From Planctomycetota bacterium (lineage in GTDB: Bacteria; Planctomycetota; Planctomycetia; Pirellulales; Pirellulaceae), in assembly GCA_963204915.1 (NCBI GenBank), contig CAUJHS010000028.1, positions 1-38,589 on the forward strand: 38,589 nt of DNA. Reading direction: 5' to 3'. The position numbers and the translations under genes are program-made. Shown in pieces: positions 23,568 to 32,206 of this stretch. Under the pieces are notes generated by a model, which worked only from the letters and a program-made list of their open reading frames with translations, was not told the DNA's origin and did no database searches. Each line of letters opens with the position of its first letter. The stretch's first letter is position 1.

Positions 23568-24818
23568 ATGGACTTTCGAAGGAACGGATCTCGTGACGAA
23601 CGGCGGCGTCGCGTGCTGATGGAGGATGCGCAAGTCGAATCGGTAGCCACTGATGAGACTGAATCACCGCCGGTCAAACGTCAGCGTTCAAAGAACGCCG
23701 AGGGTGCGCCCACCGCGAAGCGATATCCGCCCGCGTCTCTAGCGAATGGTCAGCCTCGAATTGCCGATTTACTTCCCAAGAGGCGTCTGACGTTATGGTT
23801 GTGGATCATCGCAGCAGGGTGCCTTATAAGCGCGCTTACGGCGTTAGATTTGAACCGTGATTTCGCGCAAGCACGTTTTCCCACAATCAGTTTCTCCGCT
23901 TTCGAACTGGGGAGCGCTGGCAGTCTTGCACGCTGGTTGTCGTCCATTATCTTTGTATGGGCGGCGTTCGCATCAATACAGGTTTACGTCATTCGTCGCC
24001 ATCGCAACGACGATTACCGCGGTGGATACCGGCTTTGGCTTTGGACGGCATGCATACTGCTGTTAGCAAGCGTTGACGTCAACACGTCGCTACACCACCT
24101 AGTTGGCGAACTTCTGGCGCTTTTCGTTCAATCACCAGGGCACTCGCGACATCTTGGATTCGTAGTCGCGGGCGTTGGAGGTGGGTTCGTTGCTCTTCGT
24201 ATGCTTTGGGAGATCAAGGCGTCGCGTGGGTCGTTAGCAGCACTTGTGTTCGCCATTGGCTGTTATTGCACATCCATGGTTTTGAGCTTTAGCACTTTGA
24301 TCGAGGCGCCTCGAAACATTACGCTTGCTTGGGCGGCCGCGTTGAGCGCTCATTCCTTTGTGTTGATTTCGATTGGCTGTTTTGGACGCTATATTCTCCT
24401 CGAAGCTAAGGGCGAATTGGTGGAACGACGTCGGAAGACAAAAGAGACAGTGACTGGCGCACCGGCCCGACGGAAAAACACGGACAAGGCAAAGGAGTCC
24501 GCACCAAATGCAATCGACTCGGGCGCCGACCGAAAGAAACGTGTGGCAAAGTCGGATCTTGGGGACTCCACGGAGGCCGCCAAACCGGCAAAAATAGTGG
24601 CTGTTGAACGATCAAGCAACAACGCAACTGAGCCCAGCAAAGTGGCGGGCAATGTGAAATCGACTATTCCGACTTCGCCGCCAAAGAGCGCCGTGAGAAC
24701 TGTCGCTAATGTCAACGACGATGATGACGACGACGATAATGACGACTCACAGCCGCTTTCCAAATCCGAACGGCGGAAGTTGCGAAAACAGAAGAAGCTG
24801 AATTCCCGAGCGGCGTAG
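23568..24818 (+). CDS. Six-TM hypothetical protein with charge-segregated tail
   Basis: A 416-residue membrane protein of unknown family. The N-terminal 75 residues are highly charged and predicted to be cytoplasmic (DFRRNGSRDERRRR). Six hydrophobic segments follow: about LTLWLWIIAAGCLISALTAL, SSIIFVWAAFASIQVYVI, LWLWTACILLLASVDV, LGFVVAGVGGGFVALRML, SLAALVFAIGCYCTSMVLSF and ALSAHSFVLISIGCFGRYIL. The C-terminal 130 residues are disordered, Lys/Ala-rich, and end in a run of acidic residues (DDDDDDDNDD) followed directly by a basic stretch (KSERRKLRKQKKLNSRAA). AAAGGA ahead of ATG 23568 supports this start; an upstream in-frame TTG (23517) is less likely. The gene ends 16 bp from a convergent gene, with no terminator between. 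Function unknown. Confidence 0.75.
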   Translation: MDFRRNGSRDERRRRVLMEDAQVESVATDETESPPVKRQRSKNAEGAPTAKRYPPASLANGQPRIADLLPKRRLTLWLWIIAAGCLISALTALDLNRDFAQARFPTISFSAFELGSAGSLARWLSSIIFVWAAFASIQVYVIRRHRNDDYRGGYRLWLWTACILLLASVDVNTSLHHLVGELLALFVQSPGHSRHLGFVVAGVGGGFVALRMLWEIKASRGSLAALVFAIGCYCTSMVLSFSTLIEAPRNITLAWAAALSAHSFVLISIGCFGRYILLEAKGELVERRRKTKETVTGAPARRKNTDKAKESAPNAIDSGADRKKRVAKSDLGDSTEAAKPAKIVAVERSSNNATEPSKVAGNVKSTIPTSPPKSAVRTVANVNDDDDDDDNDDSQPLSKSERRKLRKQKKLNSRAA

Positions 24819-24834
24819 TCTTTTGGTCGAACTG

Positions 24835-27800
24835 TTACGGCGTGCGAGGGATCAGAGGCAACGTCATTGCAATCGTGTCGCTACCACGCCGTATTTCCAG
24901 GGCAACTTGTTGTCCGGCATCGGTTTCACCCAGCCGTTGATACACGTCATCGAGTCGCCGTACGGATCGACCATCGATCTTCACAACCCAATCTCCTGCG
25001 CGCAATCCAGCGTTCATTGCGGGCGTTTCTGGATAGACTTCGGTAACTCGACATCCGGTCGGCGTGGTTTCTAGGTGTGCGCCGAACATTGGCCCACTGC
25101 CAGCAGGCCAAACTCCCCAGACCTCGCCATTCCGCAAACGAGGCAGCACAGAATGGACGTCGAGTAATTGAGTATACACGAACCCGCCAAACTGGCTTTG
25201 TCCGCGCTGAATTCCGATCAATCGGCCCTCTCGATCGACAAGCGGGCCCCCGGCGGACCAATCGACAAGATCAAAATCCGTCCAGATAAGGCCTTGCAGG
25301 ACTCGTCGCAGACCGACAATATGAGCCGCCGGTCCGTCCTCGGTCAGGACTTTCTGTCTGTGTGCAACTCCAACATACAATTGATCTTTGGGTGTGTTGC
25401 GCGCATCGCCAATGTCGATTGTGGGCCACTCGCCCTGCTCCTGAATTCGTACTAATCCTAAATCCAGATCTCGACATATCCCTCCAGTTCGTGCTTTGAG
25501 TTTCCGTCCATCGCGAAGATGCACCATGACTTCATTACCTGGGGACGTGATTGCATGTCCCGCGGTGAGGACATCGCCTTCACGACTGACGAGTGCACCC
25601 GTGGCGTATCTCCCGCCAAAGTCGATAGCCACTGTCGCAGGCGTCACACGATCCAAAACTGGTTTCGCAAGTGCACGTCGAGCCTCTTGATTTGTTACTT
25701 CCGGCGTTTCTACATGGGAGAGTAGATCAAAGTCCCGCTCCGACCGAGCCAGATACAAATGGTCGAAAAGCACCTGCTCGCCGTCCGGTGCGCCGAGCGT
25801 TAATGCGTCGATGTCCGATTTTCCGAAGTCGCTGTACAAGTCACGCGTTATGACAATCCACTGATCGGGCAACTCCAGATTCCAAACACGCGCCGCCGAA
25901 CCGTAGCTCGGTTCACCTTGTCCAGCGTCATAGCGTATCGGAGGTCCTGGCTGATCCACGCGATTTAGTTCGACCGCCGCGCGTCCCTGCCCCAACTTTC
26001 GAAACGCAAACCGCAAATAGCGATACTCGCCTAACCCGGGACGATCCCGTACCGCGACGTGACTTGCTAATCGTGCGGTGATCTGGCCGGGAGCGCTAAT
26101 CTTGACCGACTGCTTCCCCGAATGCCGCTCGGCGACTTCCATTGCAAACTTGACATTCGGATCGGATTCCGCCGCAGCGAACACGCCGTCATCGTCAAAT
26201 AGTCGAAACAACGTGGGAGGCTCGTTCGTGAATGTTATGGCGCGCCAGTAAACTGGCGCATCTCTGGGTGTCATCGACTGGAGAATTTCGATTGACACTT
26301 GTTGCCCGTCGTTCTTTTGAAACGGCGCCAACGGGACCACCAAGACTTGTCGCGCCGCAGGGTCCGTAGAATACGACGGCACTTCCCATTCCGAGATAGG
26401 TTCGCCGTCAACACGAACTTCAAGAGTTGCCCGTTTTGTCGTATTTGACATTTGGTCCGCGACGATTACCAGCCATTCCCGACCTGACGCAATCTGCACG
26501 CGGCGCATCAATCGTAAGGTCTGATCTTCACGCGAAACGCCAAGGCTTGCGCCACTTTGGCCAGCATTCAAATCAAAGGAATGGCGCCATGCCAAGACGC
26601 CCTTCGACTCGTCGTCTAATTCCCAACCATTCCATGCGAATACGCGTCGCCACGTGCGACGCGCCAATTCCGCACGCAGCTTTCCTTCGTCGAGCAACAG
26701 CAACGGATCGACCCAATCGGCGGCATCACGTATGTCGAGGGGATCGGCGCCCTGTGGAGCGCCGCGAAGCAAAGGATCGATCTGAAGTATTAGCGATCGT
26801 GTCTTGCCGGAGTGGGTGGGGATGACCAGATTTCCCCAATCCGATAATTGTCCCGTTCCCACGATCGGGGGGCTTTGCCAAACAGGCGTCGAAGTCGCGC
26901 CGTCAAGGAATATTTTCGCCTGGATCGCACCACCGGAGCGCGCGATGCGATCTAATCCGACTCGTCCTTGGAATCCTGTTGCGAAGCCAGGAACAGGGAA
27001 ATGGAGTTCGCTAGCCCCTAGCACGCCAAACCCCCATCCATGTTCTTGATCGCTGCTAACTAGCGACCCGCCCTCGACATTTCGATTCGTCGCATAGTTG
27101 GGAATCGGTCCTCGTAGCGGTGAAGCGGATGGCGCGGGCGAAGGCGACAGTCGACTCAACGGGACTTCATGCGCAGCGAACGATCGCCGAATGGCGATAT
27201 TGCGATGCGGGACCCACAGCACATCGAGGCTCCACGCCGGTTGTACGCCATGTAGCCAACGAGTCGAATCCGACGGATTGCCTTCAGCCAGTGGAAAAGT
27301 CCGCCAATGTGATGTCGTCGCCGCTAGACCGTCGATTGTCTCAATCTGCAAGAGGCGAGTGTCACCATCCGCGCACAGCAAAGCGAGTTCGTCGTAGTAA
27401 GCTTCCCAAATGTCACGGTCGGGAAAATGCAACTCCGCTATTTGATCAAAGGACGCTTCTTGGCGACCATCATCCCTGAGCAACGATACTGACGTTCCGG
27501 AAACTCGCACCGCGCGAAAGGATACCGATCTTCCATCGCGGAAGAACACAGTACCTGGTTCATACGTTTGCGATGCGCGTCGCCAAACGATTCGTCGCAC
27601 TGAATCTGTAACAATGCGCATCTTTGCGGGGAACTGCGGGCGAGGCGCCTTCAGTTCGCAGGTTGGTTCTACGACAAGATGTGCAGGGTTCCCGTCTAGT
27701 GTCCCCGGATCGGCTGTGACGGATTCAATAACTTTTCCCGGCAGACAATCTCCCGTAAACATTTCGACAAAGGCCTCAGGCTTGCTTGGCAACCGTAAGG

Positions 27801-28023
27801 ATCGATCGCGCAGCCACCGGTATGGGTTTTGCGGATCAAGTAATGGCTGATTATCCAATCTCGGTGACGCGTCGCGAGAATGCCAATCGGTAAGCGCTGC
27901 GCCTGAGATCATTTGGCCGTTGCTCAGCCGTCCTACGTAACGCGCCATCGACTGCGCAGCGCCCCAGCGAGCACAGAGCAATGCCAAGAAGAATATCGAC
28001 ATGAAATAACAAAGTCGGTTCAT
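24835..28023 (-). CDS. Exported trypsin-like/PDZ protein with Ser-to-Ala at the catalytic position
   Basis: A 1062-residue secreted protein. Signal peptide MNRLCYFMSIFFLALLCARW (cleavage near GAAQ). The first 750 residues contain beta-rich segments, including an NPCBM-like region (LHFPVPGFATGFQGRVGLDR, then ARSGGAIQAKIFLDG). The C-terminus has a trypsin-like domain (about 795-950) with His in LTAGHAITS (about 824) and Asp in RDLDLGLVRI (about 853), followed by a PDZ domain (about 965-1060: NAGLRAGDWVVKIDGRSV). At the nucleophile site, where HtrA-type proteases have GNSGGPL, this protein reads DWSAGGPL, so the residue aligned with Ser is Ala; a Ser lies one place earlier. It may therefore be a catalytically dead, substrate-binding or scaffolding protein. 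GGGAG is 8 bases before ATG 28023, which settles the start over an in-frame ATG at 28149. Confidence 0.85.
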   Translation of the reverse strand: MNRLCYFMSIFFLALLCARWGAAQSMARYVGRLSNGQMISGAALTDWHSRDASPRLDNQPLLDPQNPYRWLRDRSLRLPSKPEAFVEMFTGDCLPGKVIESVTADPGTLDGNPAHLVVEPTCELKAPRPQFPAKMRIVTDSVRRIVWRRASQTYEPGTVFFRDGRSVSFRAVRVSGTSVSLLRDDGRQEASFDQIAELHFPDRDIWEAYYDELALLCADGDTRLLQIETIDGLAATTSHWRTFPLAEGNPSDSTRWLHGVQPAWSLDVLWVPHRNIAIRRSFAAHEVPLSRLSPSPAPSASPLRGPIPNYATNRNVEGGSLVSSDQEHGWGFGVLGASELHFPVPGFATGFQGRVGLDRIARSGGAIQAKIFLDGATSTPVWQSPPIVGTGQLSDWGNLVIPTHSGKTRSLILQIDPLLRGAPQGADPLDIRDAADWVDPLLLLDEGKLRAELARRTWRRVFAWNGWELDDESKGVLAWRHSFDLNAGQSGASLGVSREDQTLRLMRRVQIASGREWLVIVADQMSNTTKRATLEVRVDGEPISEWEVPSYSTDPAARQVLVVPLAPFQKNDGQQVSIEILQSMTPRDAPVYWRAITFTNEPPTLFRLFDDDGVFAAAESDPNVKFAMEVAERHSGKQSVKISAPGQITARLASHVAVRDRPGLGEYRYLRFAFRKLGQGRAAVELNRVDQPGPPIRYDAGQGEPSYGSAARVWNLELPDQWIVITRDLYSDFGKSDIDALTLGAPDGEQVLFDHLYLARSERDFDLLSHVETPEVTNQEARRALAKPVLDRVTPATVAIDFGGRYATGALVSREGDVLTAGHAITSPGNEVMVHLRDGRKLKARTGGICRDLDLGLVRIQEQGEWPTIDIGDARNTPKDQLYVGVAHRQKVLTEDGPAAHIVGLRRVLQGLIWTDFDLVDWSAGGPLVDREGRLIGIQRGQSQFGGFVYTQLLDVHSVLPRLRNGEVWGVWPAGSGPMFGAHLETTPTGCRVTEVYPETPAMNAGLRAGDWVVKIDGRSVRRLDDVYQRLGETDAGQQVALEIRRGSDTIAMTLPLIPRTP

Positions 28024-28177
28024 AATCTTGGCTCCCAATCCAACAACACTTCCGCGGATTATAACAAAACGACGTGGACTAAACGGCTTGCGGGGTTTAT
28101 CAAATGCTAGATAATGCACGCTCGCGCAAGAGGGTGATTCGTTTTGCAATCTCTGATCCTCATAACAAGGTCTAGCT

Positions 28178-29080
28178 ATGCCATTGCTGGTCGTCGGTTC
28201 CGTGGCGTTCGACAGCGTTGAAACGCCAGAACATAGGCGCGATAGCGTGCTGGGCGGGTCGGCAGTCTATTTTTCCTACGCCGCGGGTTACTTTACGCCG
28301 GTGAGGTTGGTAGGCGTGGTAGGGGACGACTGGCCACAAGAGCACACCGAGCTACTAAACCAGCGGAGTATCGATACATCGGGATTGCAAGTAACGAAAG
28401 GGAAGAAGACATTCCGATGGCGCGGTAAGTATTTGCCGAACATGAACGATCGCGAGACATTGGAGGTACACCTCAATGTATTTGGCGACTTCGATCCAGT
28501 GCTTTCCGAAGAACATCGACGCTCAAAGTTTTTGTTTCTTGCCAACGGGTCACCGCGGGTGCAATTGAAAGTGCTTGATCAGGCTATTGGCGCCAGCCTC
28601 GCAGTCGCCGACACGATGGATCTTTGGATCCGTGAAGAGCACGATGAGTTAATGCAACTATTTCAACGCATCGACGGTTTAGTGCTCAACGATGCAGAAG
28701 CCAAACTTTTGACTGATGACGAGAACTTGGTTCGAGCCGGTCACAAGATTTGCAAAATGGGACCTAAGTTTGTAGTCATAAAGAAGGGTGAGCACGGTGC
28801 GATGTTCTTTTCCGACTATGAAACGTACGTGTTGCCAGCATTTCCTACCGAAAGGGTCGTTGACCCGACGGGCGCAGGGGATTCATTCGCCGGCGGAATG
28901 ATGGGTTACCTTGCGGAAAAGAAGAGCTTTGATCCCGTGACGCTGAAAAAAGCCATGGCGTACGGCATCGTTACGGCAAGTTATACCGTCGAAGATTTTA
29001 GTTTGGATCGCTTGAGAACGATCGAACGCAAGGATTTGGACCTACGGCTGGACCAGTATGAACGTATGCTGAGTTTTTGA
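28178..29080 (+). CDS. PfkB-family (ribokinase-like) sugar kinase
   Basis: A 300-residue cytoplasmic kinase that phosphorylates a sugar or nucleoside with ATP. It shows LLVVGSVAFDSVETP, the substrate-binding GGSAVYFSYAAGYFTPVRLV and VVGDDWP, and PfkB signature 2 with the anion hole, VDPTGAGDSFAGGMMGYLA (Asp base at about 235). LVLNDAEAKLL is the usual lid-proximal segment. AAGG lies 8 bases before ATG 28178. It stands 55 bp ahead of the ThpR gene on the same strand. The acceptor sugar cannot be named from sequence; adenosine- and fructose-type members share this layout. Confidence 0.9.
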   Translation: MPLLVVGSVAFDSVETPEHRRDSVLGGSAVYFSYAAGYFTPVRLVGVVGDDWPQEHTELLNQRSIDTSGLQVTKGKKTFRWRGKYLPNMNDRETLEVHLNVFGDFDPVLSEEHRRSKFLFLANGSPRVQLKVLDQAIGASLAVADTMDLWIREEHDELMQLFQRIDGLVLNDAEAKLLTDDENLVRAGHKICKMGPKFVVIKKGEHGAMFFSDYETYVLPAFPTERVVDPTGAGDSFAGGMMGYLAEKKSFDPVTLKKAMAYGIVTASYTVEDFSLDRLRTIERKDLDLRLDQYERMLSF

Positions 29081-29135
29081 AACGCGTTCAAACGGTCCCA
29101 CCGACTTCCAACCGCTTTTTGCTTGGACTGGCGCC

Positions 29136-29705
29136 ATGCTTCCGTTGCGCACTTTCATCGCAGTTAATGTCGCGCCGCCCGTCGAAGCGCGTATCGGGAA
29201 GCTTATAAATGCGTTGCGGAATAGTCGGGCACGCGTCAAGTGGGTGGGCGAGAGAAACTTGCATATTACTTTGCAATTCCTGGGCGACGTTCCTCCGCAG
29301 CGCATTCCGGAGGTTTGTGAAGCGATCAAGCGTGCTGTTCGCGAAGTTGACCCGTTTGAGTTTAATTGTCGTGGACTCGGGGCGTTTCCCGATTTGGAGC
29401 GTCCCCGAACGCTGTGGATCGGCGTCGACCGCGGCGGCCGCGAGATGCAAGATTTGCAGGCACGAATTGAGAGATGCATGGCCGAATTAGGTTTTCGACC
29501 CGAAGCACGCAGTTTTCAACCTCACCTCACGGTCGGTCGGGTTAAACGCAGTCATCCGGAAGATATCGCCGACATGATCGAAGGTCGGCAGGACGTAAAT
29601 GCAGGCGCCACGCTTGTCTCGGAAGTCACCGTCTATGCCAGCGAGCTAGGCCGAGAGGGTCCCACGTACACCGTACTTGCTCGTTTACCACTTGGAGTCG
29701 AATAA
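29136..29705 (+). CDS. thpR: RNA 2',3'-cyclic phosphodiesterase (2H family)
   Basis: A 189-residue member of the 2H phosphoesterase family (ThpR/LigT), which opens 2',3'-cyclic phosphates at RNA ends. The two catalytic HxTx motifs are present as HITLQFLGD (His43) and HLTVGRVKR (His130), with RTFIAVNV at the start and TVYASELGREGPTYTVLARL at the end, as in the family. Length is normal. The gene follows pfkB-like DNA by 55 bp and is probably cotranscribed. A weak hairpin downstream (29723-29744) separates it from the convergent kinase gene. Confidence 0.93.
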   Translation: MLPLRTFIAVNVAPPVEARIGKLINALRNSRARVKWVGERNLHITLQFLGDVPPQRIPEVCEAIKRAVREVDPFEFNCRGLGAFPDLERPRTLWIGVDRGGREMQDLQARIERCMAELGFRPEARSFQPHLTVGRVKRSHPEDIADMIEGRQDVNAGATLVSEVTVYASELGREGPTYTVLARLPLGVE

Positions 29706-29722
29706 GATTATTGCGTACGTGT

Positions 29723-29744
29723 CGCGCGAGACGGAATTCGCGCG
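29723..29744. terminator. Candidate bidirectional hairpin between convergent genes
   Basis: CGCGCGA (29723-29729) and TCGCGCG (29738-29744) pair perfectly around an 8-base loop between the stops of thpR (+) and the Ser/Thr kinase (-). There is no T-run, so it is at best a weak intrinsic terminator. Confidence 0.4.
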
Positions 29745-29746
29745 CC

Positions 29747-31438
29747 TTAGAGCGACTCCGCCGCTCGTCTTCTCTGTAAATAGTATTTCAGACCAGGAAA
29801 AAAGAAACACCCGGCCGATACAGCGCCAAAAATAAGGTGTGCCAGTTTGGGCTGCCACGCCATTAATCCAGCTGTAAGAAACAGGGCGACGGCTTGAAGA
29901 TAAAACTGGCCAGAGAGGATTCCAGCTTTAACCATAAACACCATGCCACTTACCAACCCCAAAATGGGTGACAACCGTAAGACCGGCATACCAAGCCAAT
30001 ATTCCAATGGGAATAACAGCGTAATACAGATCATGGCGCCGGCCCATACGTGGGCGATTTGACGTTCAACAAACGTAACTGGCCCCATTCGTCGGCGCAA
30101 TGCCCAAAAAACCGCTGCCCAAGTCCACAACGCCGCCATCCATAGCACCGCGTAGTACCACCTATCATTCTGGTTGGTAAATCCAGCAAGATATAGCACA
30201 TTCGTCGCCAGGCATACGGTAAACAACACCAAGCTATGCCACATCCACAGCAATCCCCAGTTTTCCAGCAAAATGGCATGGTGCGTTTCACGAAACCAGC
30301 GTGAGATAACCTGAGAAAACCGACCACTCCGCGCGGCGATCGATTCATCGTTTAAGTAGGCTTGTAAATCTTCCGCTAATGCTGCAGCCGTTGGATAACG
30401 CAAATCGGGTGGTTTCTGCAAACAATGCAAAGCAATCATTTCTAAATCACGGTCGGCCTTCGGATTGAGCAGCCTCGGAAGAGGTGGGTCTTGTTCCAAG
30501 ACCAGGAGTACCGTATCGACGGGCGAGGCGGCTTGAAACGGCGGACGGCCTGTAAGCATGTGGTAAAGAATCGTCCCCAAGCTATAGACGTCGCTTGCGG
30601 GACCGACCTGCCCTCGATTGCCCGCGGCTTGTTCGGGCGCCATATACGCGGGAGTCCCTAGAACGGCCCCGGTTTTCGTTAAACTTATGGTATCGCTAAC
30701 CTGCTTCGCTAAGCCAAAGTCCGTAACATGAGGTCGCCCCAGTTCGTCCAAAAGGATGTTCGAGGGCTTCAAATCGCGATGTAGTACACCTTGTTGGTGC
30801 GCGTAGTGTACGGCCCGACAAACTTCAATCAACAGCTCCGCCGTTGTGCGCGGCGACAATGGACCTTCGGCAAGCAAATGCGCCAACGTCCGGCCCGAGA
30901 CGAACTTCATACTAAAGAAGGCGCGGCCGTCAAATTCGCCAACTTCATAAACCGGAACGATGCCGGGATGATCGAGACGAGCCGCGGCCTCAGCTTCGGC
31001 GCGAAATCGAGCCAAATCTGCGTCGGTGGCCATATGGCCACGAAGCACCATTTTAATGGCGACTTCCCGATTCAAACTTATTTGCCGTGCGCGATAAACG
31101 ACTCCCATACCTCCCTGGCCGATTTGTTCGACGAGTTCATAGTCGCCAAATTGACATGGAAGTTGTAATGAGTTCCAAGACGCGAACTCAGCGCCGTCCG
31201 CGCCTGCCTGAGGATCGGGAACGAGATTCGCTTCGGTTAGTTGACTGCCCACGGCATCGGCTAACATGACGGCGCCCCAAAGCTGCCGCAACTCTTGCTC
31301 AAACTCCGGCCTACGCAGCGCCTCCAATTGGATATCGACAGGCTCACCCCGCCGTGCTCTCGAAGTCAAGTCTTCAAGCAAGGCGGCAAGAGCTTCGTCA
31401 CGGGAAGCGGCATCGTCGACGGAGGCGATCGCAGTCAT
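29747..31438 (-). CDS. Membrane-anchored Ser/Thr protein kinase (PknB-like)
   Basis: A 563-residue kinase. The N-terminal 95 residues are an uncharacterised leader common in planctomycete kinases. The catalytic domain begins at YELVEQIGQGGMGVVYRARQ (Gly loop 107-112), with Lys129 (EVAIKM), HRDLKPSN (220-227), DFGLAK (240-245) and PAYMAPEQAAG; all required residues are present, so it should be active. About 395-560 contains five to six hydrophobic helices (for example LLWMWHSLVLFTVCLATNV, AVLWMAALWTWAAVFWAL, LIFGAVSAGCFFFPGLKYYL) in place of an extracellular sensor, so it may sense a signal within the membrane. It is divergent from the HEAT/TPR gene, with 102 bp between, and convergent with thpR. 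Confidence 0.93.
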   Translation of the reverse strand: MTAIASVDDAASRDEALAALLEDLTSRARRGEPVDIQLEALRRPEFEQELRQLWGAVMLADAVGSQLTEANLVPDPQAGADGAEFASWNSLQLPCQFGDYELVEQIGQGGMGVVYRARQISLNREVAIKMVLRGHMATDADLARFRAEAEAAARLDHPGIVPVYEVGEFDGRAFFSMKFVSGRTLAHLLAEGPLSPRTTAELLIEVCRAVHYAHQQGVLHRDLKPSNILLDELGRPHVTDFGLAKQVSDTISLTKTGAVLGTPAYMAPEQAAGNRGQVGPASDVYSLGTILYHMLTGRPPFQAASPVDTVLLVLEQDPPLPRLLNPKADRDLEMIALHCLQKPPDLRYPTAAALAEDLQAYLNDESIAARSGRFSQVISRWFRETHHAILLENWGLLWMWHSLVLFTVCLATNVLYLAGFTNQNDRWYYAVLWMAALWTWAAVFWALRRRMGPVTFVERQIAHVWAGAMICITLLFPLEYWLGMPVLRLSPILGLVSGMVFMVKAGILSGQFYLQAVALFLTAGLMAWQPKLAHLIFGAVSAGCFFFPGLKYYLQRRRAAESL

Positions 31439-31540
31439 AACGCCTTTTTGAAATGTTGAGAATGAACTTGGTCGCCACTACAATAGTTTTTGTAGCTCAG
31501 TTCCTGATTCGGCCGCTTCCACTAGCTTTACAACCGCTGC

Positions 31541-32194
31541 GTGACCGAAAACGCGTCCACCCCGCCACTACTTCTCCGATTCTATCGTGAGTATGCCGCA
31601 ACGGGAAACACGGCCTTGTTCGCTGGTAAAGTGATGGCCCGTTACACCCGTTCTACACTAACGAGGGTTGCAGTATCTCGAGTGCGCGAGGTACGACGTG
31701 CGGCCGTTCTCGCCATAGGACTGCTTGAGGACTATTCAGCGAACCCAATACTTGGGCGGGCGCTCTACGATCAGGACCGCGTTGTGCGGACACTAGCGCA
31801 GGAAGGACTTGAAGCGATATGGCAACGGCAGGGCACACAGCACCAGCGCGAGCAACTTCAGCGCCTCATTCGTTTGAATCACGCTGGCGAGTACGACCTA
31901 GGCGCCGCGACAGCTGGCAAGTTAATTCGCCTTGCTCCATGGATTGCTGAATACTGGCATCAAAGAGCCATCGCCAGATTCGAACAGCGGCGGATTCACG
32001 GATCGTTGGAGGACTACTGGCAAACCTTGACGCTGAATCAGTTTCATTTTCCGGCGGCGTTAGGTATGGCACAGTGCTACGCTCATTTAGAGAATGCCGC
32101 GAGAACAGTCGAGTCGTTACACGCCGCCTTGCGAATTAACCCGCGTTTGGAAGAAATTCGAGCTCGAATCAATGCGATTTTGCGTTACCCCTAA
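31541..32194 (+). CDS. HEAT-/TPR-repeat protein
   Basis: A 217-residue all-helical protein likely used as a scaffold. Residues 40-100 contain HEAT-like units (REVRRAAVLAIGLLEDYSAN, DQDRVVRTLAQEGLEAIWQR), and about 110-215 contain TPR-like units (AGEYDLGAATAGKLIRLAPW, ALGMAQCYAHLENAARTVES). There is no signal peptide or membrane span, so it is cytoplasmic. Translation starts at GTG 31541; no stronger start is available. It is divergent from the Ser/Thr kinase and 12 bp ahead of the Tat-exported TIM-barrel gene, so it is probably the first gene of an operon with it. Partner unknown. Confidence 0.8.
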   Translation: MTENASTPPLLLRFYREYAATGNTALFAGKVMARYTRSTLTRVAVSRVREVRRAAVLAIGLLEDYSANPILGRALYDQDRVVRTLAQEGLEAIWQRQGTQHQREQLQRLIRLNHAGEYDLGAATAGKLIRLAPWIAEYWHQRAIARFEQRRIHGSLEDYWQTLTLNQFHFPAALGMAQCYAHLENAARTVESLHAALRINPRLEEIRARINAILRYP

Positions 32195-32206
32195 CTGGAC
32201 GGGATC

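Noticed and set aside
31480-31540. tRNA-like string TTTGTAGCTCAGTTCC
   Set aside because: It resembles a D-arm, but no acceptor stem, anticodon arm or T-arm can be folded around it; the local CTACAA/TTGTAG pairing is only a 6-bp hairpin.
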